From: Paulinella micropora
Lineage: Eukaryota; Cercozoa; Imbricatea; Euglyphida; Paulinellidae
NCBI GenBank assembly: GCA_019918135.1
Contig: WBZZ01006474.1
Location: forward strand, 1-64,000
Reading direction: 5' to 3'
Length of the DNA stretch: 64,000 bases
In this document: in pieces, positions 12,121 through 26,191 of the stretch
Layout of the letters: each line of letters opens with the position of its first letter
Numbering within the stretch: position 1 is the first letter of the stretch
Translations under genes and position numbers: made by a program
Notes under the pieces: model-generated
What the model was told of the DNA's origin: nothing
The model's database searches: none
What the model saw: the letters and a program-made list of their open reading frames with translations, nothing else

Positions 12121-14727
12121 GTGTGCGACGTTGGCGATGGGCGACATAGGTGGTACGATGTACTGGTCTAAGTCAGACAGAGACAAGCCACATTACAATG
12201 AGATGTGTTCACTTATTTTACAAGCATTTCATGCAAACCAACTATTTGTTACCTCATCTAGGTCCCCCACTGCCCTCTACACTTCGACTTCGCCTGCGAC
12301 CAGCAAGAAGGACATACAGTGCCTGAACTGCAACAGAAGAGGACACATCGCGGCCCAGTGTCGGTCTACCTGCACGAAGCGTGTGTGCCAAGGACGACCC
12401 AGGCACTCTGGAACCGAGTGTCCAGTTCGCCGACGACCTGCACCACCCAACACGAACGCGCGACGTGGTGGCCGAGGTGGAGACTCGAATCAGCGAGGAC
12501 GAGGTGGCCGACCCGGACCGACCAACACGAGACGAATACAACGACCAACCGGACAAGCCAACATCATCACCGACGCGGACGCAACGAACAACGTCGACGA
12601 CCCAACAAGTGATCCACCAGAAGCGTGGCTGATGCACACTGGCGACTCCGACGAAGAACGACCCGACCCGGAGGAGAACGACCCATCACAAGAAGAAGTT
12701 GCCTACGTAGAAAGGGGAAATAGGTACGGCAACAGAGCAGGACCAATCCAACTATCTCCCCTCACACTACTTCTGCCGACTATAACCCCCCTACCCCCAA
12801 TGAAGCATTGCCTGCACCACACCCGGACTATTTGGAAGACCCATCGAGACGCCCCGACATCCCGTGGAGCTCGCTCACCGTTCTACAACGCATGGATGAA
12901 AATGACTACAGACGCGCCTACATCCACTGGACACGAATGCGGGACTTATTCCAGACGACCCCGCAGGGATTCCCGGTCCCACCCGCCCACTGGCCATTAC
13001 CTTGGCGCCCCCTCGGGACGCCCATCAATTATTTTCTACCAAGAACCGACCCATGGATCCTGCCGTCACGACTGGTACAAGCTCAACCGGCATTGTGCAT
13101 TTCGTCTTGCGAAGCAGACGCCCGAGACGAGCACAACGGGACCCGGGAAGTGCACAGCAACAACCGGCAGACACACAATCCCCGCACGCGCCAACGCAGA
13201 GCTTCACAAGCTCACCCACACCTGAAGATAGAACGACTTCGAGACAAGACCGACAGGATAGAGAACCGATACCTGCATTCATCGAAGAGCGCCGACAACA
13301 ACAATGGGAATCACCGAGCGTGGGGACCGCCTCAACGAGCGAGGAGCTACCTACCCCAACAGTGGAGCACGGTGATAGATCGCCCGTTTCGACTTTTACG
13401 TTACCTATCTTACCACGCGTGCAGGAAGAAGAATGTCTCACACCGGTTCAACCAACGACGACATCATCGAAAGCACCAACAGTCAGCGCAAACACTGCAA
13501 GACGTATACAAGGTATAGCAGAGCTACCCTACTGCCAACCGGTCCAATACAGGCGAGTACCGGGAGCATCGCAACCGACCGAACGTAAGTACACCTTCGC
13601 TTGGTTCGACGCACATCATTGCTTCCGCCACCCCACTACTGAACAGTTGGCATACTGGAGCATCGTGAAGGACTTCCGCCTGCTTCCAGAGCAATGGTCA
13701 TTAACCAAACCGGACTGCATCGACTGCAAAGCCGTTCGCGAAGCCAAGCGTGGCAGTGTCAGATTGGACTGCACATACTGCAGCAATCAAGAAGGGGAAG
13801 TTAAAGCGATGCAGCGGCTGTCAACTCGCTTACTACTGCAACATCGACCACCAGAAGACCGACTGGCCAGCAACAAGGAATTCTGCAACATGGCCAAGCG
13901 TCATCCCCTGATCGACCAGATACGAGCAAGAGGAACGAGGTATGACCTACTCGGCATACCAACAGACCAACCCGCATTGGCCGATCTCGCATTTCAGCAC
14001 CTGCTGCGATACCGCGAAGGGGGGCCGCACGCACCTCTATTATTCATTGACTCACCCACAATGTTAGACATGGCCATGAGCCTGGATGAATTTACAACTA
14101 GAGGGAGACGTGTGGACTCCAGGACTGCGACGATGGCACAATCACATGCCCACCTCAACTTCGCGGAAAATGACGAAGACAACGCGGAGACCTCAGCGAC
14201 ACCAAACGCAAACCTCGCCGCCATCGCAGCTACCCTACCGGACATGCCTGACCTAGACCACGCCTATTCATTTGCCGAACCGACAGCAACGTGGGCTGCA
14301 CTACGACCACCACCGACTGGAATGGACGAAATGGAGGCAGAACAACACAGACCCTACGGAATAGATGCAACGAGTGAACAGTGGCGACGACTGTTGGAGA
14401 AGCAGCTGAAGCGGATGCTGAACATACCAGACACGCTGCCCGACATGAAGCACCGACCGCCCCCGGTGAGGCCATTCATACCTGACATCGAACCATTGTT
14501 CAACGATAACGTCCGACCCCCAGTCAACTACTACCCGCCTGCAGGGCCTGAAGAAGCTGAAGAGCTGCGAGAACGCCTAAGACGCCACGACTACTCACAC
14601 ACAATCGAGTTCGTGCTAATGGCAGACATCTTCGACGAGCTGGAGGCAAAGAAGGACCCAAAGGAAGACACAGCAGACGCGGAGACCGTAGCTGACGAGG
14701 ACGCCTGCGACGACATCGACGAACCCA

Positions 14728-17443
14728 GTAGTGGGGTGACGGAAGCAATGATGTGCGTCGGACCAAGCGAAGGTGTACTTGCGTTCGGTTGGCTGCGATG
14801 CTCCCGGTACTCGCCTGTATTGGACCGGTTGGCAGTAGGGTAGCTCTGCTATACCTTGTATACGTCTTGCAGTGTCTGCGCTGACTGTTGGTGCAGTCGA
14901 TGATGTCGTCGTTGGTTGAACCGGTGTGAGACATTCTTCTTCCTGCACGCGTGGTAAGATAGGTAACGTAAAAGTCGAAACGGGCGATCTATCACCGTGC
15001 TCCACTGTTGGGGTAGGTAGCTCCTCGCTCGTTGAGGCGGTCCCCACGCTCGGTGATTCCCATTGTTGTTGTCGGCGCTCTTCGATGAATGCAGGTATCG
15101 GTTCTCTATCCTGTTGGTCTTGTCTCGAAGTCGTTCTATCTTCAGGTGTGGGTGAGCTTGTGAAGCTCTGCGTTGGCGCGTGCGGGGATTGTGTGTCTGC
15201 CGGTTGTTGCTGTGCACTTCCCGGGTCCCGTTGTGCTCGTCTCGGGCGTCTGCTTCGCAAGACGAAGTGCACAATGCCGGTTGAGCTTGTACCAGTCGTG
15301 ACGGCAGGATCCATGGGTCGGTTCTTGGTAGAAAATAATTGATGGGCGTCCCGAGGGGGCGCCAAGGTAATGGCCAGTGGGCGGGTGGGACCGGGAATCC
15401 CTGCGGGGTCGTCTGGAATAAGTCCCGCATTCGTGTCTAGTGGATGTAGGCGCGTCTGTAGTCATTTTCATCCATGCGTTGTAGAACGGTGAGCGAGCTC
15501 CACGGGATGTCGGGGCGTCTCGATGGGTCTTCCAAATAGTCCGGGTGTGGTGCAGGCAATGCTTCATTGGGGGTAGGGGGGTTATAGTCGGCAGAAGTAG
15601 TGTGAAGGGAGATAGTTGCATTGGTCCTGCTCTGTTGCCGTACCTATTTCCCCTTTCTACGTAGGCAACTTCTTCTTGTGATGGGTCGTTCTCCTCCTGG
15701 TCGGGTCGTTCTTCGTCGGAGTCGCCAGTGTGCATCAGCCACGCTTCTGGTGGATCACTTGTTGGGTCGTCGACGTTGTTCGTTGCGTCCGCGTCGGTGA
15801 TGATGTTGGCTTGTCCGGTTGGTCGTTGTATTCGTCTCGTGTTGGTCGGTCCGGGTCGGCCACCTCGTCCTCGCTGATTCGAGTCTCCACCTCGGCCACC
15901 ACGTCGCGCGTTCGTGTTGGGTGGTGCAGGTCGTCGGCGAACTGGACACTCGGTTCCAGAGTGCCTGGGTCGTCCTTGGCACACACGCTTCGTGCAGGTA
16001 GACCGACACTGGGCCGCGATGTGTCCTCTTCTGTTGCAGTTCAGGCACTGTATGTCCTTCTTGCTGGTCGCAGGCGAAGTCGAAGTGTAGAGGGCAGTGG
16101 GGGACCTAGATGAGGTAACAGATAGTTGGTTTGCATGAAATGCTTGTAAAATAAGTGAACACATCTCATTGTAATGTGGCTTGTCTCTGTCTGACTTAGA
16201 CCAGTACATCGTACCACCTATGTCGCCCATCGCCAACGTCGCACACTCCTTAACTTGAAGAGTAGGAAGACCACCCGGAACTCGTCAGGTAGCGGTACTC
16301 CTCTCGTGTCCAGTTGCTCGAAGCGTTGAGTCAGGACTTCCATCCATGTAGGTAGTTGAGTGCTGTTCTTCAGCTTGGTCTCGAAGAGCTGCATCAGAAG
16401 TCGGGCGATGAATACTGATCCCTTGCTTCCGAATCGCTCGCACAGCGCAGTGCAGATTACTGCGGGGCTGGTGCTGGCCCTTTGCACTGTAAGGAGTGCA
16501 GTTGACTCCTGGCATGCTTCTACCAGGAAGCAACGGACATGTATCTGGGCCTTTACATAGTCGGCTTGACTGAACAATGTAGCCATTTCAGTCGGTACGT
16601 GGACAGTTGGTAGGAGTGAGCTACTTGGCGATCCGGTAGAGGCTGAGCTGCTTGATGAGCTGCTCGATGTGCTGCTCGATGAACTGCTTGACGTTCCGTC
16701 ATTGCGTGATCCGTAGGCTGACTGTTCCTCTTCTTCGTCGGAACTTTTTCTCGTCGCCTTCCTTGCTGTAGTCTTTGCTGTAGATGTAGCTCCGGACGCG
16801 GACAGTCCTGTTGGGCCAGATGGGGCGGGTTGGGTGGGTTTCGTAGTCCTAGTGATTGCGTAGATGGTAGAGACCTCTTGTATGGAGTATGGCGTTTCCG
16901 CGTCTTCCAGTAGCAGTATGTAGCGTGCGTCCACGCCCAATAAAAACGCGAAAAACTGACATTTCCATAGGTCAAATCCATCAACAGGCTTCTTCGGGAA
17001 CTTCGGTAGCTTGAGTTGGTAGCGGGGCGCATCCAAGGCTCCATAACCAGAAAGTATGCTAGTAGACATTGTCTCCGGATACTTGAATAATTGTTTACTT
17101 TGATCAAAGGTTGAAACGATAATAATGAATTTAATCAATGGTTAAGAACCAATAACTTGAACTCAATCTAAAATACCATAAATTTATCATCAGGAGGAGT
17201 AATAAATACCATAAATTTATACACTGGCTTCGTACCCTAACTTACGATGTTGCATCAGTATGGGCCAATGTATATAACTGGTAATTAATATATGAATAAC
17301 GGCAATATTGTTGTAACAAATAATAAATATGATACGCAAATATATAAATGGTAATGAATGTAATCCGGCCTAATTATAATTGTTATGTCGTGAAATTGAC
17401 CATAAAAAGGTAACAATATATTTAGTAAATATTATTGCTTACT
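14728..17443 (-). mobile_element. Copia family A element, copy A3 (5' third, inverted partner of A2)
   Basis: A minus-strand family A fragment: 5' LTR 17049-17443, Gag about 16260-17070, knuckle about 16007-16048, and spacer down to 14728, where it abuts A2 in opposite orientation. Gag and spacer are nearly identical to A2. Together A2 and A3 form the centre of the ~28-kb palindrome. Fossil, truncated at the centre. Confidence 0.85.
17049..17443 (-). repeat. 5' LTR of A3
   Basis: A 395-bp LTR in reverse orientation. Its outer flank is segment X, exactly as for A2 in mirror image. Confidence 0.88.
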
Positions 17444-17880
17444 GAAAAATCAGCGGATATCAACACCAGGCCGAAGAGTATGGGTCCTTTCAAAGAGAAG
17501 AGGGATGCGATTCGGAATAGTACGTTCGTCAATGGCCTCAAGACGGTCGATATCCGCTTCTTCCGAATGAAGCCGAAATAGGACTTTAAAACCTGAAGTT
17601 TTATTAGGACCTCTATTACTTATTAATAATGGACTTAAAGGGGAGCAGTGAATATTACATTTATGTATCGTATTAAGTAATTCCAATTATTAATAGACAG
17701 TTCGGTCCGGTCTTATTCAGTATAGGCATTAGTGATTATTGATATAGACAATATTAAAGGATATAACTGGAAGTGTTATATTTGATTTTTGATTATTAAG
17801 GGTAATCAGTTCTCGCATTCTTGGGAACATAGGAAGTGTCTGCTGTTGTTAGGTGACCGGTATTATACTTTAATACTACT
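17444..17880 (-). repeat. Segment X (copy 2, inverted)
   Basis: The mirror-image copy of 10492-10924, with only a few base differences. It joins the A3 LTR to B. It is identical in position relative to its neighbours, so it was duplicated together with them. Confidence 0.6.
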
Positions 17881-19914
17881 GGCATAGGCAACCGAACACA
17901 TGCCAGAAAGATGGATGAGGTAACCTTCTTCCAAAGTACACTTCGCAACGAGGCTTTTCCTCTTTGTAAGAGACTGCGTTGATGATGAACACCGCATGTA
18001 ATGCAGCATACCCCATGAACTGATAGGGGACACACCTCGCCACCATCAGAGCTCTAGCAATGCGAAAAACCTGTTTGAGCCACAACTCAGCTACAGCGTT
18101 TTTGTTGGGATCATACTTCCCACGCATCGGTAGCACACCATGAGCCCACAGGTGGTCCTTGAGAGCCGTAGAGATCCATTCTCAATCGGATCGAAACTGC
18201 TTCAGCTTATTGCCCGTATGAGTCTTCCCCGACGCCATAACGTAAGCCAGATGCCCCATCTCAGCAGTCCTCTCCTTCAGTAGAAATGCAAACAGACAGC
18301 GTGTAGCATCATCCACGAATAGAAGCAAGTAGTTGTAGCCCCGTAGACCGGTTTAGGAAACTTACCTGTGCTGTCCCCACTCAATCCCTCCCCCGCCCGG
18401 GTCATGACAGTTGGATGCATATGTGCACCCGTGTACGAAGGTTTAAATGTTGAATGGGTGAGCCTGCATACCACACACTTCCCAAACCGTCCAGAGCCCG
18501 CGAGACCCCAGCATCCACAACCATCCATTCGTTTTCATGTGCCTTCAGTAACGCCGCCGTAGGCTTAGGGCCAATATGGCCATACAGATCATGCAGCAAG
18601 CCGCCACTCACCTTGAATTGTGCCTGCTGACGCTTAGGTGGCCCAGAATAAAGCAACGCCCCAACATTCTTGCGAGCTGCAGGTAGGAACCGGTAGCGCA
18701 GACTGTCCTTCAACAACTCGCCCACCATAATCCTATCCTCGTCCGGTATGCAGGTGCACTGGCGTTTGGAGATAAAGAAGCCCTCCCCCTCAAGGTGCGT
18801 TGAATATCCCTAAGAATCTGTTGCAATCGCCCCGCCGACACCAATCCCACGTGTATGTCCGGCGTCACATAGGTTGGGTCCAGTCGCATGTACGAGTCAC
18901 CTCCCATCCCATTCCGGCCACCCACGATTGCGACACCACGCTTCTCCAACCGACGTCTTCCACCCAGGCCGTCCACTTCCACAGGTAGATCCTCCCTCAC
19001 CGACGAAACGAGGTGCGTAGAACTGGGTGTGTGATCGTGCGTAGCCGCGCTGTCCAGACACCAATCCACTAAGGCCGGCCCAGCAGGCACACAATCGTGA
19101 TACCCACCCAACACATGCAGAGATGAGTTGGTCACCCCACCACTTCCAGAGCCCAACGATAAATCATTTACCTCCCCAGGTTGCACGGGAGCCAACCCCT
19201 CGGACTCAACAACGAGCCCAGAGACTGCGTACGTCCCGCCAGCGCCCTCTTCCCCTACTCGAGAGACGACGCCCGTAGCAGTATAACGCTCCCCCGTGCT
19301 CTTCCCGTCCTCATCACCCAGAATGCCAGTCACCGTGAATTCGACTGCCGTCGAGCTTGACGCCCCTCCCGTTGATCGATAAGGAATCAGCTTCGGGAGC
19401 GGACGAGGTAGAGTGTGGGGTCGTTCCCCAACCCCTGCCTCGACAGGCCTAGCTGGCACCTCCGAAGGCACGTATCCCATCCTGCATCTGCTGGTACCGA
19501 GCCATTGCCCTCCGGTAGTCTTGAAGATCGATGAAGTCCAACGACCACGGACCAGGCAAACCAGCCGGTAGTCTCCCCGAAGGCAGCATCACCCTTCCAT
19601 ACGAGTCGTCCTTGGCCCTCCGGAGGTAGTCTAGTAGCACGTCCAACTCCGGGCATGGCGGCTCCACCCGTCCGTCAGCTCCGATATCATAATACCCTAG
19701 ATGGTTCTCCATGTCCATCCAGGTATCATGGCATCATTGAAGTCCATAGGCCGGTATAGGGCACTACCCTGCCCAATGACCAACCTCCGAAAGTAGTCCT
19801 CCAACGCCATGAACCTTGGGTCCTGTTCATGCCGCCCTTGCCCAGCATCCACTTGTCCGAGCACCACCGTCGACGCATTTGACGCAGTGCGTTTAGCCTC
19901 ATCTTGCAGGCCTT
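17881..19914 (-). mobile_element. Family B Copia element, protease-integrase part (right arm)
   Basis: The inverted counterpart of 8443-10491: integrase, pre-integrase and protease regions in the same order on the minus strand. It ends at GCCTT (19910-19914), the plus-strand reading of the AAGGC target duplication of the A4 insertion. Fossil with several breaks. Confidence 0.85.
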
Positions 19915-20317
19915 AGTAAGCAATAATATTTACTAAATATATTGTTACCTTTTTATGGTCAATTTCACGACATAACAATTATAATTAGGCCGGATTACAT
20001 TCATTACCATTTATATATTTGCGTATCATATTTATTACTTGCTACAACAATATTGCCGTTATTCATATATTAATTACCAGTTATATACATTGGCCCATAC
20101 TGATGCAACATCATAAGTTAGGGTACGAAGCCAGTATATAAATTTATGGTATTTATTTACTCCTCCTGATGATAAATTTATGGTATTTTAGATTGAGTTC
20201 AAGTTATTGGTTCTTAACCATTGATTAAATTCATTATCATTTCAACCTGTGATCAAAGTACCTCAGCGTAAACAATGATTCAAGTATCCGGAGACAATGT
20301 CTACTAGCATACTTTCT
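19915..20317 (+). repeat. 5' LTR of A4
   Basis: A 403-bp LTR with AGTAAG at the start and CTTTCT at the end. It holds a TATATAAA box at 20135-20142 and a duplicated AAATTTATGGTATTT motif downstream of it. Gag's ATG is at 20297, so the LTR encodes the first seven Gag residues. Confidence 0.9.
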
Positions 20318-21120
20318 GGTTATGGAGCCTTGGATGCGCCCCGCTACCAACTCAAGCTACCGAAGTTCCCGAAGAAGCCTGTTGATGGATTTGACCTGTG
20401 GAAATGTCAGTTTTTCGCGTTTTTATTGGGCGTGGACGCACGCTACATACTGCTACTGGAAGACGCGGAAACGCCATACTCCATACAAGAGGTCTCTACC
20501 ATCTACGCAAGCACTAGGACTACGAAACCCACCCAACCCGCCCCATCTGGCCCAACAGGACTGTCCGCGTCCGGAACTACATCTACAGCAAAGACTACAG
20601 CAAGGAAGGCGACGAGAAAAAGTTCCGACGAAGAAGAGGAACAGTCAGCCTACGGATCACGCAATGACGGAACGTCAAGCAGTCCATCGAGCAGCACATC
20701 GAGCAGCTCATCAAGCAGCTCAGCCTCTACCGGATCGCCAAGTAGCTCACTCCTACCAACTGTCCACGTACCGACTGAAATGGCTACATTGTTCAGTCAA
20801 GCCGACTATGTAAAGGCCCAGATACATGTCCGTTGCTTCCTGGTAGAAGCATGCCAGGAGTCAACTGCACTCCTTACAGTGCAAAGGGCCAGCACCAGCC
20901 CCGCAGTAATCTGCACTGCGCTGTGCGAGCGATTCGGAAGCAAGGGATCAGTATTCATCGCCCGACTTCTGATGCAGCTCTTCGAGACCAAGCTGAAGAA
21001 CAGCACTCAACTACCTACATGGATGGAAGTCCTGACTCAACGCTTCGAGCAACTGGACACGAGAGGAGTACCGCTACCTGACGAGTTCCGGGTGGTCTTC
21101 CTACTCTTCAAGTTAAGGAG
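20297..21120 (+). pseudogene. Gag region of A4
   Basis: A Copia-type Gag, about 280 residues, with the same layout as in A2: LTR-encoded start, serine-rich linker, helical core. It ends just before the FKLKECA-like block that precedes the knuckle region. Part of a fossil element. Confidence 0.8.
20317..20331 (+). promoter_or_regulatory. Candidate primer-binding site of A4
   Basis: The sequence right after the LTR reads GGTTATGGAGCC. GGTTATGG is what Drosophila copia has at this position, where it pairs with the anticodon arm of initiator tRNA-Met (half-tRNA priming). The site also encodes Gag residues 8 onward. The primer assignment is an inference from similarity alone. Confidence 0.5.
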
Positions 21121-22768
21121 TGTGCGACGTTGGCGATGGGCGACATAGGTGGTACGATGTACTGGTCTAAGTCAGACAGAGACAAGCCACATTACAATGA
21201 GATGTGTTCACTTATTTTACAAGCATTTCATGCAAACCAACTATTTGTTACCTCATCTAGGTCCCCCACTGCCCTCTACACTTCGACTTCGCCTGCGACC
21301 AGCAAGAAGGACATACAGTGCCTGAACTGCAACAGAAGAGGACACATCGCGGCCCAGTGTCGGTCTACCTGCACGAAGCGTGTGTGCCAAGGACGACCCA
21401 GGCACTCTGGAACCGAGTGTCCAGTTCGCCGACGACCTGCACCACCCAACACGAACGCGCGACGTGGTGGCCGAGGTGGAGACTCGAATCAGCGAGGACG
21501 AGGTGGCCGACCCGGACCGACCAACACGAGACGAATACAACGACCAACCGGACAAGCCAACATCATCACCGACGCGGACGCAACGAACAACGTCGACGAC
21601 CCAACAAGTGATCCACCAGAAGCGTGGCTGATGCACACTGGCGACTCCGACGAAGAACGACCCGACCAGGAGGAGAACGACCCATCACAAGAAGAAGTTG
21701 CCTACGTAGAAAGGGGAAATAGGTACGGCAACAGAGCAGGACCAATCCAACTATCTCCCCTCACACTACTTCTGCCGACTATAACCCCCCTACCCCCAAT
21801 GAAGCATTGCCTGCACCACACCCGGACTATTTGGAAGACCCATCGAGACGCCCCGACATCCCGTGGAGCTCGCTCACCGTTCTACAACGCATGGATGAAA
21901 ATGACTACAGACGCGCCTACATCCACTGGACACGAATGCGGGACTTATTCCAGACGACCCCGCAGGGATTCCCGGTCCCACCCGCCCACTGGCCATTACC
22001 TTGGCGCCCCCTCGGGACGCCCATCAATTATTTTCTACCAAGAACCGACCCATGGATCCTACCGTCACGACTGGTACAAGCTCAACCGGCATTGTGCACT
22101 TCGTCTTGCGAAGCAGACGCCCGAGACGAGCACAACGGGACCCGGGAAGTGCACAGCAACAACCGGCAGACACACAATCCCCGCACGCGCCAACGCAGAG
22201 CTTCACAAGCTCACCCACACCTGAAGATAGAACGACTTCGAGACAAGACCAACAGGATAGAGAACCGATACCTGCATTCATCGAAGAGCGCCGACAACAA
22301 CAATGGGAATCACCGAGCGTGGGGACCGCCTCAACGAGCGAGGAGCTACCTACCCCAACAGTGGAGCACGGTGATAGATCGCCCGTTTCGACTTTTACGT
22401 TACCTATCTTACCACGCGTGCAGGAAGAAGAATGTCTCACACCGGTTCAACCAACGACGACATCATCGACAGCACCAACAGTCAGCGCAGACACTGCAAG
22501 ACGTATACAAGGTATAGCAGAGCTACCCTACGGCCAACCGGTCCAATACAGGCGAGTACCGGGAGCATCGCAACCGACCGAACGTAAGTACACCTTCGCT
22601 TGGTCCGACGCACATCATTGCTTCCGTCACCCCACTACTGAACAGTTGGCATACTGGAGCATCGTGAAGGACTTCCGCCTGCTTCCAGAGCAATGGTCAT
22701 TAACCAAACCGGACTGCATCGACTGCAAAGCCGTTCGCGAAGCCAAGCGTGGCAGTGTCAGATGGGAC

Positions 22769-22885
22769 TGCACATACTGCGGCAATCAAGAAGGGGAAGT
22801 TAAAGCGATGCAGCGGCTGTCAACTCGCTTACTACTGCAACATCGACCACCAGAAGACCGACTGGCCTGCACACAAGGAATTCTG
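22769..22885 (+). other. MYND-type zinc finger of A4
   Basis: The Cys/His spacing is as in A1 and A7: C-x2-C...C-x2-C, YYCN-x2-H, W-x2-HKEFC. The finger is upstream of the acidic region and the protease. It is conserved across family A copies even where surrounding coding regions are broken. Confidence 0.75.
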
Positions 22886-24599
22886 CAACATGGCCAAGCG
22901 TCATCCTCTGATCGACCAGCTACGAGAAAGAGGAACGAGGTATGACCTACTCGGCATACCAACAGACCAACCCGCATTGGCCGATCTCGCATTTCAGCAC
23001 CGGCTGCGATACCGCGAAGGGGGGCCGCACGCACCTCTATTCATTGACTCACCCACAATGTTAGACATGGCCATGAGCCTGGATGAATTTGCAACTACAG
23101 AGAGACGTGTGGACCCCAGGACTGCGACGATGGCACAATCACATGCCCACCTCAACTTCGCGCAAAATGACGAAGACAGCGCGGAGACCTCAGCGACACC
23201 AAACGCAAACCTCGCCGCCATCGCAGCTATCCTACCGGACATGCCTGACCTAGACCACGCCTATTCATTTGCCGAACCGACAGCAACGTGGGCTACACTA
23301 CGACCACCACCGACTGGAATGGACGAAATGGAGGCAGAACAACACAGACCCTATGGAATAGACGCAACGAGTGAACAGTGGCGACGACTGTTGGAGAAGC
23401 AGCTGAAGCGGATGCTGAACATACCAGACATGCTGCCCGACATGAAGCACCGACCGCCCCCGGTGAGGCCATTCATACCTGACATCGAACCATTGTTCAA
23501 CGATAACGTCCGACCCCCAGTCAACTACTACCCGCCTGCAGGGCCTGAAGAAGCTGAAGAGCTGCGAGAACGCCTAAGACGCCACGACTACTCACACACA
23601 ATCGAGTTCGTGCTAATGGCAGACATCTTCGACGAGCTGGAGGCAAAGAAAGACCCAAAGGAAGACACAGCAGACGCGGAAACCGTAGCTGACGAGGACG
23701 CCTGCGACGACATCGACGAACCGGAGCTCGACGACCCAGAGTACGAGGACCGCTTCTTCCCACCCGCACTGGACTTCGCCAACGTTCGAGAGTGGCAATA
23801 CTACGTCAACGATCATCCAGAGTTAGAGTATTTGGAGTTCAAGGATATGAACGAATACAACGCATGGATGCAAGAGACGATGGACCTCGAACGGAAAGAG
23901 CTCAAACACCCTGCAGTCAACTACGTCCTGATGGCCGACGACAACCCTCCCGACGTTGTAGATAGCGCATGCAACCGCTGGCTATTCCACGCGAAGGGCC
24001 CCGTCGACCCCAAGTCTGTCCGCGAAGAGAAGCCGGCTTTCCTAAACAACATATCCGGCAAACCACTTCCGGTGAGGACAAGGGCGACTGCCACTCCGAC
24101 GTGGCTCAATGGTTATGCTATATCGGTTAAACAGTCGTTTCCAAACTCACTCATATCACCATCATTACCATTCAACCTTGTCCCCACCCCACGCCTTGAC
24201 CACGACATGCACAAGACAATCATTCACCAGAATGGACAAGTATTCATATACGACAAACCCATAACACTAGACAGAAAGAACATATTTGCAAGGGGGAGGC
24301 TCAACTCACACCTACTATATGAACTAGATAGACCTGGAACAAAACCACTTGACCCTCATCAACGATACGTACCATACAGGTCCAAGCCACGAGAACACCA
24401 ACATTGGCCGCGACTGTCGACAGCCTGCCAGATCTTGCACTATGGTCAGTCAACCCTCTACCATCACATGCACCGTACGACGCTATGACCCTACACAGAG
24501 CTTTAATGCATGCAAACCCGCAGATAATGCACGAGTTTGCAAACAATGTAGGCAGACGCATCGCTGGTAAAGATTGGATGCGTGCGGTAATAGGAAATA

Positions 24600-25943
24600 G
24601 AACGAAAGAATATATACATTATAGTCCATACGAATGTTCCTCACCCACTGCCTAACCTATGTTTCTTTTGCTACTAGTCTCGTATGCTGCCTTTAGTGGC
24701 CTTATGATTTCTCATCTTGACTTCTCACAGGCGTATTCCCATGCAGACATGAAGGACCTCGCCTTCGCCTACCCGCCGAAAGGATATGAAAACGAAAGTG
24801 ACCCTTCAATGATTTTATTGTTGAAGAAGGCACTTTATGGCACCCCTCAGGCAGGGCGAAGATGGCTCGATCATGTTTCGGCAAGCGTGAGGCAAACAGG
24901 ATACAAACAATCCACACTGGACCCTTGTATCTTCTTTTTGCCTCAGGTTAGAAACCGGCCGAAACTACCTCTCTACCTACTACTACGCACAGATGACTTG
25001 CTTGTTTTTCATAGGACTACGAACGAGCATAAGGCCCTGTTTACCAAATTGAAACATTCATTTAGGGTGAAAGATTTGGGCCAGGTTAGGACGTTCTGTG
25101 GTTTGCAGTTTGTTAGGACATCAGGGCATAGTAATACATCAACATGAATATATTAAGGGCATGCTCAGGGATTTCAACTTTCACGAGGCCAAGCCGGTGG
25201 CTACCCCTGCAGCCATGACTGACCCTCCACCTGCCAATAAAGCAGCAATGCTTCGGCGTTTCTCGCTCCCTCGCTTGCTCGGTGCCCTCCTCTGGCCGGC
25301 AACCCAGACTCAACCTGCGATCTCCTACGCAGTCAATCACGCAGCCGTGCTCGCCTCCAAGAAGCCTGATGTGGCCTACTCCGCAATAGCCCGCATCCTT
25401 CGATACCTTCGAACGCCAAGAGGCACTTTCCCTTTTCAAACCCGTAGGTTTGAACTTATTTCCTTTTCGGACAGCAACCTCGGGGGATGTGAGTACACGC
25501 GACGTTCGAGAACGGGTCAACTGCACATGACGACCGGCCCAATAGCGTGGAGTTCGAAGCTTCAACCAACTGTCGCGCTGTCGACCCAAGACGCTGAAAC
25601 CATCGCCAACTCTACAACGTGCCGGACAGCGATCGCAATCCTACACATGTGCCAAGACATCGGCATCCCGTTGAAGACGCCGGTCACAATCAACAACGAC
25701 AACCGGCGGGCAGTGCTGAATGCAACCAACGGCATGGGTACCAACCGCACGCGTCATCTGGCCCTCAAACACCATTACGTGGTGGAGCGAGTACGAGCCG
25801 GGGAGGTGATCGTTCGACATGTGCCTACGAAGGACAACCTGGCTGACTTGATGACGAAGTCACTTCCAACTCCGCGATCTTCAGAAATAGTCCCACAATT
25901 TACTGTATTACTTAAGGACGTTATACCTCATTTCGAGGCATAG
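24600..25943 (+). pseudogene. Copia reverse transcriptase-RNase H region of A4
   Basis: The reverse transcriptase blocks HLDFSQAYSHADM, KKALYGTPQAGRRW and LRTDDLLVF are followed by GLQFVRTSG. The RNase H block carries GPIAWSSKLQPTVALST, INNDNRRAVLNATN and the closing KDNLADLMTKSLPT. The order RT then RNase H, downstream of integrase, identifies Ty1/copia and not Gypsy. Fossil. Confidence 0.85.
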
Positions 25944-26180
25944 TGCGATTATTACTTCCGCTTAAACACTAAGGATGAACTTACAATAACAGACTTGCTA
26001 TACCGTTGCAAGGACCTGCATCCATTGATGCCACTATTGACTCAAAATTTTTTTTCCTTTTCAGTGTTAAAGTAGCTTTAACATGTATTATATTATCCAA
26101 TCATGAACATAGTTACTACTTATTACATCTATGTTACTATATCATCACTTATTTCACCATCTATTATACATATTGTTATG

Positions 26181-26191
26181 CCGAGGGGGAG
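26181..26191 (+). promoter_or_regulatory. Polypurine tract of A4
   Basis: The purine run CGAGGGGGAG lies directly before the 3' LTR start AGTAAG. This is the expected position of the plus-strand primer. The same tract borders the 3' LTRs of A1, A5 and A7. Confidence 0.75.

Larger units (their letters stand above)
10925..14727 (+). mobile_element. Copia family A element, copy A2 (5' half only)
   Basis: The 5' LTR is 10925-11318. Gag follows from the ATG at 11298, with a CCHC knuckle (CLNCNRRGHIAAQC) near 12320-12361, then the spacer and a MYND-region remnant near 13770-13890. The sequence then runs to 14727, where it meets an inverted copy (A3) head to head. No 3' half or 3' LTR is present. 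Fossil with several breaks. Gag here is 98-99 percent like A4 and A6 by eye. Confidence 0.85.

Noticed and set aside
12254-12637. Long frame antisense to the knuckle region (recurs in every family A copy)
   Set aside because: It recurs only because the sense region is duplicated. The sense strand carries the CCHC knuckle and RGG tail, the antisense has no motif.
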